A DNA stretch of 64,000 nt from Streptomyces ortus. Its GTDB lineage: Bacteria; Actinomycetota; Actinomycetes; Streptomycetales; Streptomycetaceae. The stretch covers positions 4,866,118-4,930,117 of the forward strand of contig NZ_JAIFZO010000002.1 of assembly GCF_026341275.1 (NCBI RefSeq), read 5' to 3'. This document shows, piece by piece, positions 8,238-16,081 of this stretch. Position numbers and translations under genes: made by a program. Below the pieces are notes generated by a model that saw nothing but the letters and a program-made list of their open reading frames with translations, was not told the origin of the DNA and did no database searches. How positions within the stretch are numbered: the first letter of the stretch is position 1; every line of letters starts with the position of its first letter.

Positions 8238-9131
8238 CTAATCGCTGAACGACTCGGCGAGCTGACCCGCCAGTTTCCGTGCCCTGTCCTGCATGTCCTC
8301 GCTGCTGGGGACGTCCGTCGTGGTCGCCGGCTGCTCGTCGTACTGGATCGTCACGACCACGTTGGACGTGCGGAACACCACAGTCACCGTGCGCTGCTTG
8401 GAGTCGTTCAGCGCGTCGTCGAGGAACGCCGTGTCGCCCAGGCCGTCGAGCGTGCGGGGCAGGAGGGCGCTCGGCGTGGAGCCCGAGGCGCCGCTGGCGG
8501 AGGGGTCGCCGGAGGGGTCCGTGGACGGGTCCGCGTCCGCGGAGGAACCGCCGTCGCTGTCGCTGTCGCCGGTGGCTCCGTCGTCCGACCCGGACTTGGA
8601 CCCGGACTTGGACGACTCGGGTGCGTCAGGCGTTTTGGAGGAGTCGGAGGAGTCGGAGGAGTCGGAGGGCGACGCGGCCGGTGCCGGAAGGTCCGCCGTC
8701 ACCTCCTTCTTCCCGTAGATCTCCTCCGCGCGGTCCTCGTCGCTCACCGTGTTGTCGTAGGAGACCACCCGCTCGAAGTCGACCAGGAGGTGGTCGGTCG
8801 CGGTCGCCGACTCCGCCTTCCAGCGGCAGCCGACCTTCCGGTCCGTGTCGTACGTGACCGTCGCCGTGCCCTCGTAGGCCTTCTCGCGCGCCTCCTCGTC
8901 CGTCAGCTGCTCGATGCCCGGCAGCAGGGAGTCCAGGGTGCTCTGCGACACCGCGCCGCAGGGCTCGGGGAGGGTGCGGTACTTGCCGGGCTGTGCCGCG
9001 GCGGCCGTCGACGTCGGGCCGCCCGGCTTCGGGTCGTCCTGGCCGTCGCTGTCCGGCGATCCGCCGGTGCAACCGGCCAGCAACGCCGCGAGGAGCGCGG
9101 CGACGCCGGGTACGTACGCCTTCCGCTGCAC
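8238..9131 (-). CDS. DUF3558 family lipoprotein (paralogue)
   Basis: 297 residues from a GTG at 9131 behind GAGAGGAG; a longer frame to 9170 lacks a ribosome site. Signal peptide with lipobox LLAGC. The pattern PCGAVSQSTLDSLLPG ... VGCRWKAES matches the PC ... C-W arrangement of its downstream neighbour. The middle holds a Ser/Asp/Pro-rich tract with triplets of SSD coded by GGAGTC-type repeats near 8638-8670. The C-terminus (VVTIQYDEQPATTT) parallels the neighbour's VVVTVDYNGAG, so the shared fold is clear. It is probably a surface-exposed lipoprotein of unknown function. It diverges from rtcB across a 206-base gap. Confidence 0.85.
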   Translation of the reverse strand: MQRKAYVPGVAALLAALLAGCTGGSPDSDGQDDPKPGGPTSTAAAAQPGKYRTLPEPCGAVSQSTLDSLLPGIEQLTDEEAREKAYEGTATVTYDTDRKVGCRWKAESATATDHLLVDFERVVSYDNTVSDEDRAEEIYGKKEVTADLPAPAASPSDSSDSSDSSKTPDAPESSKSGSKSGSDDGATGDSDSDGGSSADADPSTDPSGDPSASGASGSTPSALLPRTLDGLGDTAFLDDALNDSKQRTVTVVFRTSNVVVTIQYDEQPATTTDVPSSEDMQDRARKLAGQLAESFSD

Positions 9132-9337
9132 GGTGGGGCTCCTCTCGACGGGTCGATCGACTGTGCTCACGACCAGGGTGTCCTGTGGTTATTCGGTTGC
9201 CGCACGGGGGTGGCCCCTGGAGACAATGTGTATCGCACGCACTGCCGTGGACGCCGGTCCGTTGTCCCAAACGTTGGCCTTGGCGCCGGTTTTGCGATGT
9301 GGGACTTCTGTTGGTTTTCCGGGGGAATGAGGACGAT

Positions 9338-10531
9338 ATGTCGTACGTGGAGATGCCGGGGGCGAAGGTTCCGATCCGGATGTGGGCGGACCCGGCGTCG
9401 GTGGAGGAAGGGGCGATGCAGCAGCTCCGCAACGTCTCCACGCTCCCCTGGATCAAGGGCCTTGCCGTCATGCCGGACGTGCACTACGGCAAGGGCGCGA
9501 CGGTCGGATCGGTCATCGCGATGCGGGGTGCGGTGTGCCCTGCGGCGGTCGGCGTGGACATCGGCTGCGGTATGTCCGCGGTCAAGACGTCCCTGACGGC
9601 CAACGACCTGCCGGGCGACCTGTCCCGGCTGCGGACGAAGGTGGAGCAGGCGATTCCGGTCGGGCGGGGCATGCATGACAGCCCGGTCGATCCGGGCGGC
9701 TTCCATGGTCTTGCCACCGCCGGGTGGGACGATTTCTGGGGGCGGTTCGACGGCGTCGCGGAGGCGGTGAAGTTCCGTCAGGGGCGGGCCACCAAGCAGA
9801 TGGGCACTCTGGGTGGCGGAAACCACTTCTGGGAGTTCTGCCTCGACTCGGACGACTCGGTCTGGATCATGCTGCATTCCGGTTCCCGGAACATCGGCAA
9901 GGAACTCGCCGAGCATCACATCGGTATCGCGCAGAAGCTCTCGCACAACCAGGGGCTGATCGACCGCGACCTCGCCGTATTCATCGCGGACACCCCGCAG
10001 ATGGCGGCGTACCGGCACGATCTCTTCTGGGCGCAGGAGTACGCGAAGCACAATCGCGCGATCATGATGGCGATCTCGAAGGACGTCGTCCGCCGGGAGT
10101 TCAAGAAGGCGAAGGTGACCTTCGAGCCGGAGATCTCCTGCCACCACAACTACGTGAGCGAAGAGCGGTACGAGGGCGTGGACCTGCTGGTCACCCGCAA
10201 GGGCGCCATCCGCGCGGGCTCCGGCGAGTACGGGATCATCCCGGGCTCGATGGGCGCCGGTTCGTACATCGTGAAAGGGCTCGGCAACGAGAAGGCGTTC
10301 AACTCCGCCTCACACGGCGCGGGCCGGCGGATGAGCCGCAACGCGGCCAAGCGGCGCTTCACGGTCAAGGACCTGGAGGAGCAGACGCGGGGCGTGGAGT
10401 GCCGTAAGGATTCCGGCGTCGTGGACGAGATCCCGGCCGCGTACAAGCCGATCGAGCAGGTCATCGACCAGCAGCGGGATCTGGTCGAGGTGGTGGCGAA
10501 GCTCAAGCAGGTTGTTTGTGTGAAGGGGTGA
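9338..10531 (+). CDS. rtcB: RtcB family RNA 3'-phosphate ligase
   Basis: 397 residues from ATG 9338, preceded by GAGG at good spacing. RtcB joins RNA 2',3'-cyclic phosphate or 3'-phosphate ends to 5'-OH ends, using GTP and Mn2+. The metal and nucleotide residues are visible: Asp/Cys in GVDIGCGMSAV, His in GGGNHFWEF, His in HSGSRNIG, HH in ISCHHNY, and the guanylated His in SASHGAGRRMSR. Its length fits the bacterial RtcB group. No rtcA, archease or tRNA gene is adjacent, so a role in RNA repair is inferred from the family. The stop codon lies in a short tandem repeat and a strong terminator follows. Confidence 0.93.
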   Translation: MSYVEMPGAKVPIRMWADPASVEEGAMQQLRNVSTLPWIKGLAVMPDVHYGKGATVGSVIAMRGAVCPAAVGVDIGCGMSAVKTSLTANDLPGDLSRLRTKVEQAIPVGRGMHDSPVDPGGFHGLATAGWDDFWGRFDGVAEAVKFRQGRATKQMGTLGGGNHFWEFCLDSDDSVWIMLHSGSRNIGKELAEHHIGIAQKLSHNQGLIDRDLAVFIADTPQMAAYRHDLFWAQEYAKHNRAIMMAISKDVVRREFKKAKVTFEPEISCHHNYVSEERYEGVDLLVTRKGAIRAGSGEYGIIPGSMGAGSYIVKGLGNEKAFNSASHGAGRRMSRNAAKRRFTVKDLEEQTRGVECRKDSGVVDEIPAAYKPIEQVIDQQRDLVEVVAKLKQVVCVKG

Positions 10532-10547
10532 AGGGGTGAAGGGGTGA
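10520..10547. repeat. Short tandem repeat over the rtcB stop codon
   Basis: The unit GTGAAGGG is repeated three times (GTGAAGGGGTGAAGGGGTGA), placing several TGA triplets in succession. Copy-number change would not extend the protein because each unit reads as a stop in frame. Confidence 0.7.
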
Positions 10548-10587
10548 CGGGTGGGCGACGCGTGAATGCGTCATGCCGCCGAGCGAC

Positions 10588-10630
10588 AATCCATGCCGGG
10601 TGCATTCACCCGGCATGGATTTTGTCTTTT
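10588..10630 (+). terminator. Rho-independent terminator of rtcB
   Basis: Perfect 14-bp stem AATCCATGCCGGGT / ACCCGGCATGGATT with loop GCATTC, followed by TTGTCTTTT. This is the most classical terminator in the window. The SDR gene converges on it from the other side. Confidence 0.92.
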
Positions 10631-10647
10631 CTGCCGCACTGCGGTGC

Positions 10648-11442
10648 CTACAGCTCCCGGTGGACCTTCGTGTTGGAGGCCTGGGCGCGGGGGCGTACGA
10701 CCAGCAGGTCGATGTTGACGTGCGAGGGGCGCGTGACCGTCCAGGTGATCGTCTCGGCCACGTCCTCGGCGGTGAGGGGCTCGGCCACCCCGGCGTAGAC
10801 CTTCGCCGCCTTCTCGGTGTCGCCGCCGAAGCGGGTCAGGGCGAACTCGTCGGTCCGCACCATGCCGGGCGCGATCTCGATGACCCGGACCGGGGTGCCG
10901 ACGATCTCCAGGCGGAGGGTCTCGGCGAGGACGTGCTCGGCGTGCTTGGCGGCCACGTAGCCGGCGCCGCCCTCGTAGGTGCCGTGGCCCGCGGTCGAGG
11001 AGACGACGACCACCGTGCCGTCGCCGGACGCGGTCAGCGCCGGGAGGAGGGCCTGGGTGACGTTCAGGGTCCCGATGACGTTCGTCTCGTACATCTGGCG
11101 CCACTCCGCGGGGTCGCCGGACGCGACCGGGTCGGCGCCGAGTGCGCCGCCCGCGTTGTTGATCAGGACGCCGATCTTCTTGAAGGCTGTCGCGAACTCG
11201 TCGACCGCCGCACGGTCGGTGACGTCCAGCGCGTAGGCCATCGCCTCGCCGCCCGCCGCGCCGATCTCCTCCGCGAGCGCCTCGATGCGGTCCTTGCGGC
11301 GGGCCGTGAGGACCACCCGGTAGCCCGCGGTCGCCAGTTGCCGGGCCGTCGCCGCGCCGATTCCGCTGCTCGCGCCGGTGACGACGGCGATACGGGACGC
11401 GGCGGCGGGCGCGGTGGGGGTGGCGGGTGCGGGGGCGGTCAT
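10648..11442 (-). CDS. Short-chain dehydrogenase/reductase (NAD(P)-dependent)
   Basis: 264 residues from ATG 11442, with AAGGAG upstream. Classical SDR: an N-terminal Ala/Pro/Thr stretch, then nucleotide-binding TGASSGIG at about 22-29, the structural NNAG motif, a catalytic Ser in VVVSSTAGHG and the catalytic pair in YVAAKHAEH. The best match in kind is the YdfG-like serine/3-hydroxy acid dehydrogenase group (APGMVRTDEFALTRFGGD), which reduces small ketones or oxidises hydroxy acids. The substrate cannot be fixed. It is a single-gene unit with a repeat array upstream. Confidence 0.9.
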   Translation of the reverse strand: MTAPAPATPTAPAAASRIAVVTGASSGIGAATARQLATAGYRVVLTARRKDRIEALAEEIGAAGGEAMAYALDVTDRAAVDEFATAFKKIGVLINNAGGALGADPVASGDPAEWRQMYETNVIGTLNVTQALLPALTASGDGTVVVVSSTAGHGTYEGGAGYVAAKHAEHVLAETLRLEIVGTPVRVIEIAPGMVRTDEFALTRFGGDTEKAAKVYAGVAEPLTAEDVAETITWTVTRPSHVNIDLLVVRPRAQASNTKVHREL

Positions 11443-11600
11443 GGGTGCTCCTTGGCGGAGGGGCGGGCGGGGCGGACTGCTGGCGCCGCTCGCTCGCTCG
11501 TGCGGTCGATTGCGTTCGACTGGGTCGATTGCTCTTCCGGCCAGGATAGGGGGTGTGGGGCGGCGCCTGGGGGTGGCGGCGGTGAGGGGGCGGCTAAACG

Positions 11601-11866
11601 ATGCGCCGTTCCCCGCGCCCCTGGGGGAGAGGGGGAGGTTGCGCTGTCTGGTGCGGCTCTGGGGGGGTGAAAGGACTGCGCCGTTCCCCGCGCCCCTGGG
11701 GGAGGGGGGGAAGGTTGCGCTGTCTGGTGCGGCTCTGGGGGGGAAAGGACTGCGCCGTTCCCCGCGCCCCTGAAGGGGGGTGGAGGGGTGCGTCGTTCTG
11801 GTGCGGCTCTGGAGGGGGCTAAACGATTGCGCCGTTCCCCGCGCCCCTGTTCAGGGGTGCGGGGAA
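11601..11866. repeat. Tandem array of about 74-bp units carrying the GTTCCCCGCGCCCCT core
   Basis: Four cores (11604-11622, 11678-11697, 11752-11771, 11829-11848) are spaced 74, 74 and 77 bases apart. Between them a second block, (GCG)CTGTCTGGTGCGGCTCTGGGGGG, also repeats, so this is a true tandem duplication and not four independent insertions. The last core is followed by an inverted partner (AGGGGTGCGGGGAA, 11853-11866), forming a hairpin. It fills the 491-base gap (11443-11933) between the SDR gene and the monooxygenase gene. The remainder of the gap is G-rich without coding potential. Confidence 0.9.
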
Positions 11867-11894
11867 TAGCGGGGGTGGGGGGTGTGTTTGTGGG

Positions 11895-11912
11895 TATAGT
11901 TGAATCGTCAAC
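11895..11912 (+). promoter_or_regulatory. Candidate -10 and dyad operator of the monooxygenase operon
   Basis: TATAGT (11895-11900) overlaps the inverted repeat GTTGA-ATCG-TCAAC (11899-11912), 22 bases before the start codon. The arrangement resembles a repressor site (MarR-type sites often contain TTGA/TCAA half-sites), but no MarR gene lies nearby. Confidence 0.45.
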
Positions 11913-11933
11913 AAGTTGGAGGATGAGGTAGCC

Positions 11934-13064
11934 ATGCAGTTCGGGATCTTCACCGTCGGCGATGTCACGCCGGACCCCACCACGGGCCGGACCCCGTCCG
12001 AGCATGAGCGGATCAAGGCCATGGTCGCCATCGCGCAGAAGGCCGAGGAGGTCGGGCTCGACGTCTTCGCGACCGGCGAGCACCACAACCCCCCGTTCGT
12101 GCCGTCGTCGCCGACCACCATGCTCGGCTGGGTCGCCGCCCGCACCGAGAACCTCATCCTCTCCACCTCCACCACCCTCATCACCACCAACGACCCGGTG
12201 AAGATCGCCGAGGACTTCGCGATGCTCCAGCACCTCGCGGACGGGCGCGTGGACCTGATGATGGGGCGCGGCAACACCGGCCCGGTCTACCCCTGGTTCG
12301 GCAAGGACATCCGCCAGGGCATCAACCTCGCCGTCGAGAACTACGCCCTGCTGTACCGGCTGTGGCGCGAGGAGTCGGTGACCTGGGAGGGCAAGTTCCG
12401 TACGCCGCTGCAGTCGTTCACCTCGACGCCGCGGCCGTTGGACGGCGTGCCGCCGTTCGTCTGGCACGGCTCGATCCGCTCGCCGGAGATCGCCGAGCAG
12501 GCCGCGTACTACGGCGACGGGTTCTTCCACAACAACATCTTCTGGCCGGCCGACCACACCAAGCAGATGGTCGAGCTGTACCGGTCGAGGTACGCGCACT
12601 ACGGGCACGGCACGCCCGAGCAGGCGATCGTCGGGCTCGGCGGGCAGGTGTTCATGCGGCGCAACTCGCAGGACGCGGTACGGGAGTTCCGGCCGTACTT
12701 CGACAACGCGCCGGTGTACGGGCACGGGCCGTCGCTGGAGGACTTCACCGAGCAGACGCCGCTCACGGTCGGTTCGCCCGAGCAGGTCATCGAGAAGACG
12801 CTGTCCTTCCGGGACTACGCCGGTGACTACCAGCGGCAGTTGTTCCTCGTGGACCATGCGGGGCTGCCGCTGAAGACCGTGCTGGAGCAGATCGACATGC
12901 TGGGCGAGGAGGTCGTGCCCGTGCTGCGGGAGGAGTTCGCCAAGAGGCGGGCGGCCGGGGTGCCGGACGCGCCCACGCACGCGGCGCGGGTCGCCGCGGC
13001 GGCGACCGAGGTGGCCGAGGTGGCCGAGGTGGCCGAGGCCGGCCAGGAGGTGAGCACGTCATGA
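11934..13064 (+). CDS. Luciferase-like FMN-dependent monooxygenase, CE1758 type
   Basis: 376 residues from ATG 11934, with GAGG upstream. Bacterial luciferase-like (LLM) TIM-barrel flavoenzyme: MQFGIFTVGDV start, ATGEHHNPPF, STSTTLITTNDPVKIAEDFA, and LMMGRGNTGPVYPWFG. I recognise it as the CE1758 group, which is always paired with an FMN reductase. That partner overlaps its stop by 4 bases here (ATGA). It uses reduced FMN and O2 to oxidise an unknown substrate. The C-terminal tail contains a 9-bp tandem repeat (GAGGTGGCC, 13009-13037) coding EVAEVAEVA, probably a disordered extension. Confidence 0.9.
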   Translation: MQFGIFTVGDVTPDPTTGRTPSEHERIKAMVAIAQKAEEVGLDVFATGEHHNPPFVPSSPTTMLGWVAARTENLILSTSTTLITTNDPVKIAEDFAMLQHLADGRVDLMMGRGNTGPVYPWFGKDIRQGINLAVENYALLYRLWREESVTWEGKFRTPLQSFTSTPRPLDGVPPFVWHGSIRSPEIAEQAAYYGDGFFHNNIFWPADHTKQMVELYRSRYAHYGHGTPEQAIVGLGGQVFMRRNSQDAVREFRPYFDNAPVYGHGPSLEDFTEQTPLTVGSPEQVIEKTLSFRDYAGDYQRQLFLVDHAGLPLKTVLEQIDMLGEEVVPVLREEFAKRRAAGVPDAPTHAARVAAAATEVAEVAEVAEAGQEVSTS

Positions 13065-13720
13065 AGAAGCTGGTCGTCGTGTCGGCGGGGCTGAGTGTTC
13101 CGTCGTCCACGCGGTTGCTGGGGGACCGGCTTGCGGCGGCGGTCTCGGCCGGTGCCGATGCCGGGACGGGGGCCGGGGTCGAGGTTCAGGTGGTCGAGCT
13201 GCGGGATCTCGCGGTGGAGATCGCGCACAACCTGACCACCGGGTTCCCGGGGCCGGCGCTCGGGGCGGCGTTGGCCGCGGTGGCGGGGACGGACGGGCTG
13301 ATCGTGGTGACGCCGGTCTTCTCCGCCTCGTACAGCGGGCTGTTCAAGTCGTTCTTCGACGTGCTGGACCGGGACGCGCTGGCGGGTAAGCCGGTGCTGG
13401 TCGCCGCGACCGGGGGGTCGGCCCGGCACTCGCTGGTGCTGGAGCACGCGATGCGGCCGCTGTTCGCGTACCTGCGGGCGGTGGTGGTGCCTACCGCGGT
13501 GTACGCGGCTTCGGAGGACTGGGGGGCGGAAGGGCTGGCCCAGCGGATCGGGAGGGCCGCCGGGGAGTTGGGGGCGTTGATGTCTGCGACTGCGGGGGGT
13601 GCGGGGTCCGCGGGGTCCGCTGTGGCCGCGGGGGCGGTGGGGTCGGGGGAGGCTGTGCAGGTCGGTGGGTTCGAGGTGGTGCCGTTCGCGGAGCAGCTCG
13701 CTGCGTTGCGGGTGCCCTGA
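13061..13720 (+). CDS. NADPH-dependent FMN reductase, CE1759 type (partner of the monooxygenase)
   Basis: 219 residues, translationally coupled to the preceding gene by a 4-base overlap. Flavodoxin-like NADPH:FMN reductase fold: KKLVVVSAGLSVPSSTRLLGD at the start, a phosphate-binding SVPSSTR loop, TPVFSASYSGLFKSFFD and KPVLVAATGGSARHSL. It should supply reduced FMN to the monooxygenase. A Gly/Ala/Ser-rich insertion near residues 175-200 is poorly conserved in type. Downstream lies a repeat-filled 150-base gap and the convergent glycosyltransferase gene. Confidence 0.9.
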   Translation: MKKLVVVSAGLSVPSSTRLLGDRLAAAVSAGADAGTGAGVEVQVVELRDLAVEIAHNLTTGFPGPALGAALAAVAGTDGLIVVTPVFSASYSGLFKSFFDVLDRDALAGKPVLVAATGGSARHSLVLEHAMRPLFAYLRAVVVPTAVYAASEDWGAEGLAQRIGRAAGELGALMSATAGGAGSAGSAVAAGAVGSGEAVQVGGFEVVPFAEQLAALRVP

Positions 13721-13740
13721 GGGGGCGGCGGGGGTGGGTT

Positions 13741-13872
13741 GCGCCGTTCCCCGCGCCCCTACGAGCTAAAAGCCAAAGACTGCGCCGTTCCCCGCGCCCC
13801 TAGAAGCCAAGAGCTACGGCCAAAGCTTGCGCCGTTCCCCGCGCCCCTGCGGGGGCCGTTTCCCGCGCCCCT
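13741..13872. repeat. Cluster of four GTTCCCCGCGCCCCT elements
   Basis: Copies at 13741-13760, 13782-13801 and 13829-13848, and a shortened one at 13856-13872, all in the same orientation. The last copy supplies the stop codon (complement of CTA, 13871-13873) of the convergent glycosyltransferase gene. The spacers (such as AGCCAAGAGC) are not conserved, unlike in the array at 11.6 kb. Confidence 0.85.
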
Positions 13873-15160
13873 ACGGGGTGGGGGCGGGGCCGGGTTTCGG
13901 GTGGGGGGTGGGGCGGAGTTTGCGGGTTTGGCGGCGGGTCCAGGCTGCGGCGCGGGCACGTGAGCGGGCCCACGCCCGGCGCCTCCGCGTGGACGTGAGT
14001 TCCGTGAACAGGTCCTCGTAGCGGGCCACGATCGGCTCCGCGTCGTAGCGGTGCGAGCCCGCCAGCGCCGCCTCGCCCATGGCGGCGCGCAGCGGCTCGT
14101 CCGTGATCAGGTCGAGCATCGCCTCGGCCAGCGCGCGGGAGTCGCCCACCGGGACCAGCCGCCCGTCGACCCCCTCGGTGATGATCTCCGCGGGTCCCAG
14201 CGGACAGTCCGTGCTGATCACCGGCACCCCGCAGCGCATCGCCTCGACCAGCGTCATCCCGAACGACTCCGCGTCCGAGGCCGACACCACCATCGCCGCC
14301 TTCGCGAACTCCGCCTCGATGGGCGTACGCGGCCCCATGAGGCGTACATGCCCCGAAAGCCCGAGGCCGTCGACCAGGTCCTGGAGGTGGTCGCGCTGCG
14401 CGCCGCCGCCGTAGATCCGCAGCCGCCAGTCCGGCTCCTTCGAGGCGACCGCCGAGAACGCCTCTATCAGCAGGTCGAAGCGTTTGCCGGCGACCAGCCG
14501 CCCCGCCGCGGCCACCACCTTCGTCGTCCTGTCGCGGGTGATGCCCTCGGGCGCCGGCACGATGTTCGGCACCGCCGCGATCCGCACCCCCGGCAGGGTC
14601 ATCCGCTGCCGGTACACCTCCGCGTCCGCCTCCGTGGTCGTCACGACCGCGTCCAGCCGACGGTAGTGCCGTGCCAGCACGCCCCGCAGCCGCTTGGAGT
14701 GCGAGTCGTGGCGCAGGTGCTCCTGGGCGATGCGCAGGGCCCGGCGCGGTGCGAAGAGGGAGACGTAGACGTTGATGCCGGGCCGGGTGCCGACGATCAC
14801 GTCGGCGTCGCAGCCGGCCAGGTACGCGGCGGCCCGCCGGTCGGTGAGGCGCGTGTACTGCTCGTACCGCTTGTCGGTGGCCGGGAAGTCCGTCGCCGCG
14901 AGCGCGTACTCGGGGTCGGCGGGGTCCGCGCTGCCGTCCCGTTCGTCGACCAGCGGTACGACCGTGATCCGCGGGTCGATGGTGAACCGCGGCTCGTCCC
15001 GGTGCCGCCGCATCGACACGATCTCCACGTCGTGGTGGTCGGCGAGCGCCGCCGCGAGATTGAGCGTCGTACGGACGGTGCCCCCGATGGCGTACGCGTT
15101 GTGCAGCAGGAACACGATCTTCCTGCGTTCCGTACGCTCCGTGCGTCCAGTGCGCTTCAT
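13871..15160 (-). CDS. Glycosyltransferase family 4 protein
   Basis: 429 residues from ATG 15160. GT-B fold retaining glycosyltransferase: an N-lobe start RKIVFLLHNAYAIGGTVRTT typical of GT4, a C-lobe AAGRLVAGKRFDLLIEAF that binds the nucleotide-sugar, and the E-x7-E signature in DAESFGMTLVEAMRCG. It probably transfers a sugar to a lipid, polymer or secondary metabolite from the cytoplasm; donor and acceptor are unknown. The last ~30 residues are a basic, Pro-rich tail (RRQTRKLRPTPHPKPGPAP) coded by sequence running into the intergenic repeat. The native end may once have been earlier. A single-gene unit. Confidence 0.9.
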   Translation of the reverse strand: MKRTGRTERTERRKIVFLLHNAYAIGGTVRTTLNLAAALADHHDVEIVSMRRHRDEPRFTIDPRITVVPLVDERDGSADPADPEYALAATDFPATDKRYEQYTRLTDRRAAAYLAGCDADVIVGTRPGINVYVSLFAPRRALRIAQEHLRHDSHSKRLRGVLARHYRRLDAVVTTTEADAEVYRQRMTLPGVRIAAVPNIVPAPEGITRDRTTKVVAAAGRLVAGKRFDLLIEAFSAVASKEPDWRLRIYGGGAQRDHLQDLVDGLGLSGHVRLMGPRTPIEAEFAKAAMVVSASDAESFGMTLVEAMRCGVPVISTDCPLGPAEIITEGVDGRLVPVGDSRALAEAMLDLITDEPLRAAMGEAALAGSHRYDAEPIVARYEDLFTELTSTRRRRAWARSRARAAAWTRRQTRKLRPTPHPKPGPAPTP

Positions 15161-15313
15161 CGGTGCGTGGCCCTCCCCGTCGCGGCGCTCGCCCTTGGCA
15201 CGGAGGACACAGTGGCTGGGCGAGGTAAGCCACCGGTCCCGGCGGGGTGAGAGCCGGGTAAGAGGCCCGGCCCCAACACCCCTTCATCAGGTAGTACGTA
15301 CAGAAGTGCTTGG

Positions 15314-15319
15314 CAGACT
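15314..15319 (+). promoter_or_regulatory. Candidate -10 of the two-component/ABC operon (leaderless)
   Basis: CAGACT ends 6 bases before the GTG start at 15326, a spacing that would put the transcription start at or next to the start codon. No Shine-Dalgarno sequence is visible there. Confidence 0.4.
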
Positions 15320-15325
15320 GGTCCC

Positions 15326-16081
15326 GTGCCCCACAATCTGCTGCTCGCCGAGGACGACCGCGCGATCCGCCATGCCCTGGAACGGGCCCTGAGCCTGGAG
15401 GGATACGAGGTCACCGCCGTCGCCGACGGTGTCCAGGCGCTCGCACAGGCCCACCGCACCCCTCCCGACGTGCTCGTTCTCGATGTGATGATGCCCGGCA
15501 TCGACGGCCTCCAGGTCTGTCGCGTCCTGCGTGCCGAGGGCAACCGCACCCCCATCCTGATGCTCACCGCTCTGGTCGAGACCGCGGACCGCATCGCCGG
15601 CCTTGATGCCGGCGCCGACGACTACGTGGTAAAGCCCTTCGACGTCGAGGAGGTCTTCGCCCGGCTCCGGGCCCTGCTCCGGCGCACGGGCGCCCCCGAC
15701 GACGTACCCCCCAGCGAACCGCAGCGCGCGCCCGCCGGCCAGATCGCCGCCGCGGGTCTGCGCCTCGATCCGCAGGCCCGGCGGGTCTGGCGGGGCACGC
15801 GGGAGATCGAGCTGACGCGCACCGAGTTCGACCTGCTGGAGTTGCTCGTCCGCAACGCGGGCATCGTCCTCGACCACACCACCATCTACGACCGCATCTG
15901 GGGATACGACTTCGGGCCGGGTTCCAAGAACCTCGCCGTGTATGTCGGCTACCTGCGGCGCAAGCTCGACGAGCCCGGGGCGGCCGGGGCGGCAGGGGTG
16001 GCCGGTGCGCCCGGTTCGGCCGCCGTGCCCTCGGTGATCCACACCGTGCGGGGCGTGGGGTACGTGCTGAGGGAGGACTGA
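15326..16081 (+). CDS. OmpR/PhoB-family response regulator
   Basis: 251 residues, GTG start. Receiver domain with acidic pocket AEDD (9-11), phospho-acceptor Asp53 in LVLDVMMPG, and conserved Lys103 in VVKPFDVEE. Then comes a winged-helix DNA-binding domain (LTRTEFDLLELLVRNAGIV ... HTVRGVGYVLRED). The wing region has an Ala/Gly insertion (PGAAGAAGVAGAPGSAAV). It resembles MprA-type regulators. The histidine kinase gene begins on the next base after its stop. It should control the downstream ABC transporter genes, as in many antibiotic- or envelope-stress modules. Confidence 0.95.
   Translation: MPHNLLLAEDDRAIRHALERALSLEGYEVTAVADGVQALAQAHRTPPDVLVLDVMMPGIDGLQVCRVLRAEGNRTPILMLTALVETADRIAGLDAGADDYVVKPFDVEEVFARLRALLRRTGAPDDVPPSEPQRAPAGQIAAAGLRLDPQARRVWRGTREIELTRTEFDLLELLVRNAGIVLDHTTIYDRIWGYDFGPGSKNLAVYVGYLRRKLDEPGAAGAAGVAGAPGSAAVPSVIHTVRGVGYVLRED

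Noticed and set aside
11601..13872. A CRISPR array in the repeated GC-rich intergenic sequences
   Set aside because: Repeats are spaced 27-77 bases with spacers that are themselves repeated or unrelated in length, and no cas genes are present.
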